64,000 nt of DNA. Origin: Dermacentor variabilis. Lineage: Eukaryota > Arthropoda > Arachnida > Ixodida > Ixodidae. This document shows positions 59,580 to 64,000 of the stretch, piece by piece (position 1 is the stretch's first letter; each line of letters starts with the position of its first letter). A model generated the notes under the pieces. That model was not told where the DNA came from. It did no database searches and saw nothing but the letters and a program-made list of their open reading frames with translations. The stretch lies in assembly GCF_050947875.1 (NCBI RefSeq), contig NW_027460346.1:5708000-5771999 (forward strand), written 5' to 3'. Both the position numbers and the translations under genes were made by a program.

Positions 59580-60913
59580 ATGGCGGCCCCAGCGTCCGTC
59601 ATTCTGCTGCAGCAAGCTCGGGAGCCACCGACCTTCCAGGGATCATCGTCTGAAGACCCAGAAACCTGGCTGGAGACCTATGAACGAATCGCGACTTTCC
59701 ACAACTGGGACTCCGACGACAAGCTGCGGCATGTATACTTCGCCTTAGAAGACGCCGCCAGAACGTGGTTTGAAAACCGGAGTCGACCCTGGCAACATGG
59801 GACCTCTTCCCTAGCTGCTTCCTGCGGACACTTACGAGCGTCGTGCGCAAGGAAAGGGCCGAAGCTATGCTAGGAGGCTGAGTACAACTACCCAACGAGA
59901 CCACAGCGATCTTCACCGAGCAGATGACGTGCCTGTTCCGCCACGCCGACCCGGATATGCCTGAGAAGAAGAAAATTCGGTTCCTTATGCGTGTAGTAAA
60001 GCAAGAGCTCTTCACCCGATTGATACGCAACCTGCACAGGACTGTTGCTGAATTTGTCTCCGAAGCCACAACCATTGAGAAGACGTCGATATGAGGACAA
60101 GGCAATATAACCGCCGAAACTACACCGATAGTCAAGCAATCGGCAGTGACGACATACGAGAGACCATCAGAGCGCTCGTTCGCGAGGAACTGCAGACCTT
60201 AGGTCTCAGCCTCATGTGGCTTCAATCGCCGACATCGTCAAAGAACAGGTTCAGCGATAACTTGGGGTTACTGAAGTGCAACCGCCATCACCACAACCTC
60301 AGCCGGAAGCAATGACATACGCCGTCGCCCGCCGCCAGATTCCCCCTCCGCGCCAGGTCTCCATGACGTCGCGATTCCGTCGCCAAACGCCGCCACCACC
60401 ACCTTGCCCACCTGTCGGCCAGCAAAATGCCCCGTGAAAGACAGAGATTTGGCGCGGCCCCGTCCACCGCTTGCTCTGCTACCATTGCGGGGAAGCCGGC
60501 CATGTCTACCGCCGATGCCCATGCCGCGACTTGGGATTGCGAGGGTTCGTCGTCAACGCACCGCGTCCACAGCTTGGGAAGCGCCCTCGTGATATCGCCG
60601 ACTATCTCGCCGCTACTCAGTGGAGCTCTCGAAGACCGGTGACGAGGACGCCGAAAAGACGATCTCGACGATATATCAACGAGACGCCGCCATCCCGACG
60701 AAGCCTAGAAGCAAGGAATACGCCGAAAGAAGACCTGACGACGCGATGTTCCAGTCACAAATCGACACGACGCAGTCGTGATCCGACGTCAAAATCTAAC
60801 TGCTACGTAAGACAAAGAAGCATCGACCTCCGCGTCCTTCTCGATGGCCACGCAGTCACCGCCTTAGTGGACACAGGAGCCGACTACTCCGTGATGAGTG
60901 GACCCCTTGCCAC
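59580..60913 (+). pseudogene. Ty3/Gypsy gag-protease (outer element), frameshifted
   Basis: Capsid: MAAPASVILLQQAREPPTFQ, DPETWLETYERIATFHNWD, LRHVYFALEDAARTWFENR. A shift near 59780 leads to ATWDLFPSCFLRTLTSVVRK, a stop at 59879, then FTEQMTCLFRHADPDMPEKK and LMRVVKQELFTRLIRNLHRT. The zinc knuckle CYHCGEAGHVYRRC is near 60477. The protease active site ALVDTGADYSVMSG is at about 60862-60903. The protease is cut at 60913 by another LTR element. Several breaks make it inactive. Confidence 0.88.
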
Positions 60914-61145
60914 TGTAACATTCGCGGTGCTGGTCACATTCTACGTCGGGGCCTGCAGATAAGATTGCCCCGCTTGCCCCGATATCTTTTATTTTTATTT
61001 TGCCACCCCTGATTGGCTACTTAGCGCACAAAAAGCGCGTCGCTGAAGGAATAAAGGTGATTGTCTTCCTGGTGCTGCATGGGTCGTGGGTTCCTTCGGC
61101 CGGTCGTCCTGCCGCTCTCGGCGTCTCGCCGCCGAATACGTAACA
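60914..61145 (+). mobile_element. 5' LTR of inner Ty3/Gypsy element (232 bp)
   Basis: Begins TGTAACATTCG and ends CGAATACGTAACA, giving imperfect inverted TGT...ACA ends. It carries AATAAA at 61050-61055. It is inserted in the protease of the outer element and followed by a primer-binding site. Confidence 0.8.
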
Positions 61146-61147
61146 GC

Positions 61148-61159
61148 TGGTGGCAGCGG
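61148..61159 (+). promoter_or_regulatory. Primer binding site, tRNA-Leu type
   Basis: TGGTGGCAGCGG, two bases after the LTR, equals the complement of the CCGCTGCCACCA 3' end of eukaryotic tRNA-Leu (AAG/TAG types, from memory). Reverse transcription would start here. Confidence 0.75.
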
Positions 61160-61320
61160 ATGGAGCGCTCGCTGGCGGTGGCCTTGGCGTCCAGTTTGGT
61201 GAGAGCACGGCTTACTTGACTTCATTGGGAGCATTAGCGATATTTAATTGGTAGTGAAGGCATTTTGACTATGCTAAATATAAGTAGTGCGTGTAAGATT
61301 GGCACTTGTTATCAGCAGTC

Positions 61321-62525
61321 ATGAACCTCGTATCGTTAACGAAACCCAACCTATTGTTGCTAGCTGAAGAGTTAGGTATACCAGTACAGAAGTCGATACC
61401 CAAGCCTGCAATTATTGAAGCAATATCCAAATGCTGAGCGAACGACGAAGAAGTCGAGGAATGTTGGAAGGCAATTTCCCAACAGCTAAAAGAACGAGTG
61501 GTAGAACTGAAGTTAAAAGATGCAGCTGCATAGCCTTGAACGAACTGACAGTTTCGAATTGCGCGGATATATGCAACCTTTCAAGGCTGGTAGTGACATC
61601 ACTTTGTACCTCGTCAACTTTGAGTGGACGCGAACTAGAGGAGCACTTGCAGAAGAGACCTGGTCGCAACTCCTATTGACATTGTTTACAAACGAAGCAG
61701 CGGATGCAAACGCGAGAATGCCAGATGAAGATGCGCGTGACTACAATAAAGTAAAGATTCAGCTGAGGCGAAGGTACAGCTTGTCTACAGAATGAAGTTT
61801 CGTAACACGGTACGTAGTCAAGGGGAGTCACTCTCGCAATTCGCCTAGAAATCCATGAGCTTGATGGAAGAATGGCTTAAAGGTGCCAGCGCATACGAGA
61901 ACAAGCAACGTCTGATTGAAGTGTTTGCGCTAGAGCAATTCTATGCGTCTATTCCGGAGCAAATGCGCCTGTGGATTCAGGACAAGTCAAACGAGGAGAT
62001 GTTGCAAATGGCAGCTAATTTGTTTGACAAGTACTGTTCCGACAGAATGGAAAGTTCGGAAGAACTGCGACAGAAACCGTCGGTAGCACTCGGTAAGTTT
62101 CAAAAAAGAAAAAAAGAGCGAGAAAAAACGAACCAAGTGAAACCCGACGATGTTCCCGCCCAAGTGCATGCGGTCAACTCGGGTGAGCCAAAAAAGTTCG
62201 AAGAAAGACCGTTAGTCTGTTACAGATGCCAACAACCAGGCACCCGCCGTGGTTGCTCAGTGGCTATGGTGTTGGGCTGCTGAGCACGAGGTCGCGGGAT
62301 CGAATCCCGGCCACGGCGGCCGCATTTCGATGGGGGTGAAATGCGAAAACACCCGCGTGCTTAGATTTAGGTGCACGTTAAAGAACCCCAGTTGGTCAAA
62401 ATTTCCGGAGTCCTCCACTACGGCGTGCCTCATAATCAGAAAGTGGTTTTGGCACGTAAAAACCCCAAATATTATTATTATTATAACAACCAGGCCATAT
62501 CGCAGTAGGGTGCCGACATGCAAAT
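61321..62525 (+). pseudogene. Gypsy gag (SCAN-like capsid, zinc knuckle), inner element, with SINE insertion
   Basis: From ATG 61321: MNLVSLTKPNLLLLAEELGI, stop at 61436-61438, then LRGYMQPFKAGSDITLYLVN, ALAEETWSQLLLTLFTNEAA, KVKIQLRRRYSLSTE. A frame change leads to MSLMEEWLKGASAYENKQRL and EQFYASIPEQMRLWIQDKSN. The latter half resembles the SCAN/Gmr1-type capsid C-terminus. The zinc knuckle CYRCQQPG-HIAVGC is split by the SINE at 62241-62484 exactly between Gly and His. Multiple breaks. Confidence 0.85.
62241..62484 (+). mobile_element. tRNA-derived SINE (Ruka-like), copy 6, inside gag
   Basis: Full length and about 95% like copy 5 by eye. It starts CACCCGCCGTGGTTGCTCAG and ends (ATT)n. The target duplication AACAACCAGG occurs at 62231-62240 and 62485-62494. 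Removing it restores the host frame around the knuckle, so the insertion postdates the element. Confidence 0.96.
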
Positions 62526-62858
62526 GTGTCCGTTAATTTGCTAACTCAAGAGAGCGATTTACTCTCTCCTTTCACTTGTGACATAATGGTGAACGGCATC
62601 AGTTGCAAGGTTCTACGTGACACAGGAGCAACATCCGACATCCTGCACCCGTCGTTTGTTAAACCCGAGGAATTTACCCGATCGTGCGTATGGGTGCTTC
62701 ACGCACTTGAGCCCGTCATGAAGTGCTTGCCGGTTGCCGAAGTTGCAATCGCGGGCGCCTTCGGCAATTTTCAAACTGAAGCTGCTGTTTCACACAAGCT
62801 CCCTAAAAAAATCCTATATCTTTTGCTAACAGATCAATGGGGGGACTTGCAAAACTGA
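62526..62858 (+). pseudogene. Gypsy aspartic protease region, inner element
   Basis: A frame from the knuckle through LTQESDLLSPFTCDIMVNG to CKVLRDTGATSDILHPSFV, with the DTGA active site at about 62617-62628. It continues to VAEVAIAGAFGNFQTEAAV and the stop at 62856-62858. It is followed by a low-complexity linker in broken frames (62860-63100). No RT motif follows. Confidence 0.8.
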
Positions 62859-63099
62859 GGAATGGAACTTCATGCGATCCTTGTAATGGTCGTCACGAGG
62901 TCCCGCACAAGCCACTAACTCTACTCGTGCCACCGAAATTCCAGAGCAAAGTGATCCGTCACAAGCTGCCGCAACGAGCGAAACCGTTCCAGCCACACCA
63001 GCCATTGATAACTACCCGATCGCTTCCGCGCCCGGAGACAAAACGATAAGTCCAATCGGTGAAAATGTTCAATTTCTTACAAAGGTAGACAAAAAGGCG

Positions 63100-64000
63100 T
63101 TCTCAAAACGGATGAATCGAACGACGAGTCGCTACTGCAAACGTGCCGGGAAAGATCAGGACAGAACCAAAGGGGACCAGTATCGTTCACTGTCAAAGAC
63201 TGCCTCTTGTATCGAACATTCAAAAACAACAAAAGCCGCTCTTTCGAAAACCTTCCAGTTCCCCAAAAGTATCGTGCTGTACTTCTCGATTTGGTTCACA
63301 AAAATTAATAGCTGCGCTAGCCATTTAGGCACAAAAACAAATACGAGCAGACTATTGAATGACTACTACTGGCCGATGTTCTTCAAGGAATCTGAGCAAT
63401 AGGTACATTACTGCAACGTTTGCCAAAGGACCGGACGGCCAAACGAAAAACTCCAGGCACCTTTGGTCTAAGTGCCTTTGATTGGCGAACCTTTTCGCAT
63501 ATCGGTAGTCGACGTTGTTGGTCCATTACCAGTAACAGCGGTGGTCCACAAATACTAACACTTATTTGCCCTGCCACGAAGTTCCCGGAAGCAGTGGTGT
63601 TACCAGAATTAAACTCCACGGCAGTTGCAAACGCGCTACTCGGCGTCTTTGCCAGAATCGGATTTCCCAGTGAACTCCAATGCGACCAAGGTTCTGTGTT
63701 TACAAGCACGCTTACCACGACATGCTTGCAGAAATGTGGTATATCCATTCACCACAGCTGTTCACTACCTGCAAAGCAATTCAGTCGGAAAAACTTCACT
63801 CGGCAATGAAGCAGATTCTGCGCGCGCTCTGCTTCAAGAAGGGCACCGACTGGGATGCGGCTGTTCCCGTAATGCTCTGCGCTCCGTCATTCGCGAAGTA
63901 ACTGGATTCACCCCGGCGGAACTTGTTCACGGTCGAGCGCTTCGCTCCCCGCTCACCTTACTAAAAGAAAAGTGCGAAGACAAATCTGTTGACGACTCCG
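63100..64000 (+). pseudogene. Gypsy integrase, inner element (runs off the window)
   Basis: Pre-core: VDKKAFSKRMN, then CASHLGTKTNTSRLLNDYYW and, after a stop at 63400-63402, YCNVCQRTGRPNEKLQAPL, which is the HHCC zinc domain. Core: SVVDVVGPLPVTA (first Asp), LICPATKFPEAVVLPELNST, GFPSELQCDQGSVFTSTLT (second Asp), then QSEKLHSAMKQILRALCFKK (the Glu), TDWDAAVPVML and FTPAELVHGRALRSPLTLL in other frames. All three catalytic residues are present, but frameshifts and stops break the ORF. It lies directly after protease, without RT between. Confidence 0.85.

Overview
This is a eukaryotic genomic window, most likely from a hard (ixodid) tick. That call is an inference. It rests on GT-AG introns of 1.7 to 5.7 kb, very dense non-LTR retrotransposons with RNase H domains, at least six copies of a tRNA-headed SINE resembling the tick Ruka family, many (TA)n, (TATC)n and (TTCC)n microsatellites, and a cellular gene of the glutathione-hydrolase YwrD type. 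No prokaryotic gene organisation is present.

One cellular gene is supported. Seven exons on the + strand (13106-13232, 15760-15951, 19119-19519, 25209-25371, 29765-30030, 35130-35292, 35988-36083) join in phase across GT-AG introns. They encode about 468 residues of a gamma-glutamyltransferase-family enzyme and end in a TGA stop with AATAAA downstream. The first coding exon(s), about 60-100 residues by family length, were not found and probably lie upstream of the window. The exons are GC-rich islands in introns filled with transposons.

Almost everything else is mobile DNA. Positions 1-7749 hold a stack of LINE remnants: a LINE 3' terminus at 1-58, a decayed RNase H end at 230-1145, and a near-complete ORF1-EN-RT-RNase H element at 1260-7749 split by a second LINE at 6553-7322. 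Positions 7750-13105 are GC-rich repeats, microsatellites, a SINE and a 78-bp minisatellite. The introns contain nested MITEs (13474-14953; 32945-33796), a LINE insertion with a 14-bp target-site duplication (17047-18031), a dimeric tRNA-SINE inside a LINE endonuclease fragment (23290-24125), a Penelope-like GIY-YIG remnant (31173-31619) and several fold-back structures.

Downstream of the gene are two RTE-like 3' fragments (36906-37712; 40942-41370), a long minus-strand LINE of about 6 kb (43597-49640) with a recent tandem duplication in its zinc-knuckle ORF1, a Gypsy gag fragment (50450-51130), and a broken Tc1/mariner-class transposase (53720-54990). At the end (59029-64000) are two nested Ty3/Gypsy elements. 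The inner one has a full short LTR, a tRNA-Leu-type primer binding site, a SINE inserted through its gag zinc knuckle with duplicated target, and integrase directly after protease. That order recalls Gmr1-like elements.

The mobile-element ORFs carry frameshifts or stops, so none appears autonomous as read. The features of most biological interest are transposon tails lying next to splice acceptors of the enzyme gene, the protease-integrase order of the inner Gypsy element, and a group of elements with AGCGAAGCT-type ends carrying small arginine-rich ORFs.
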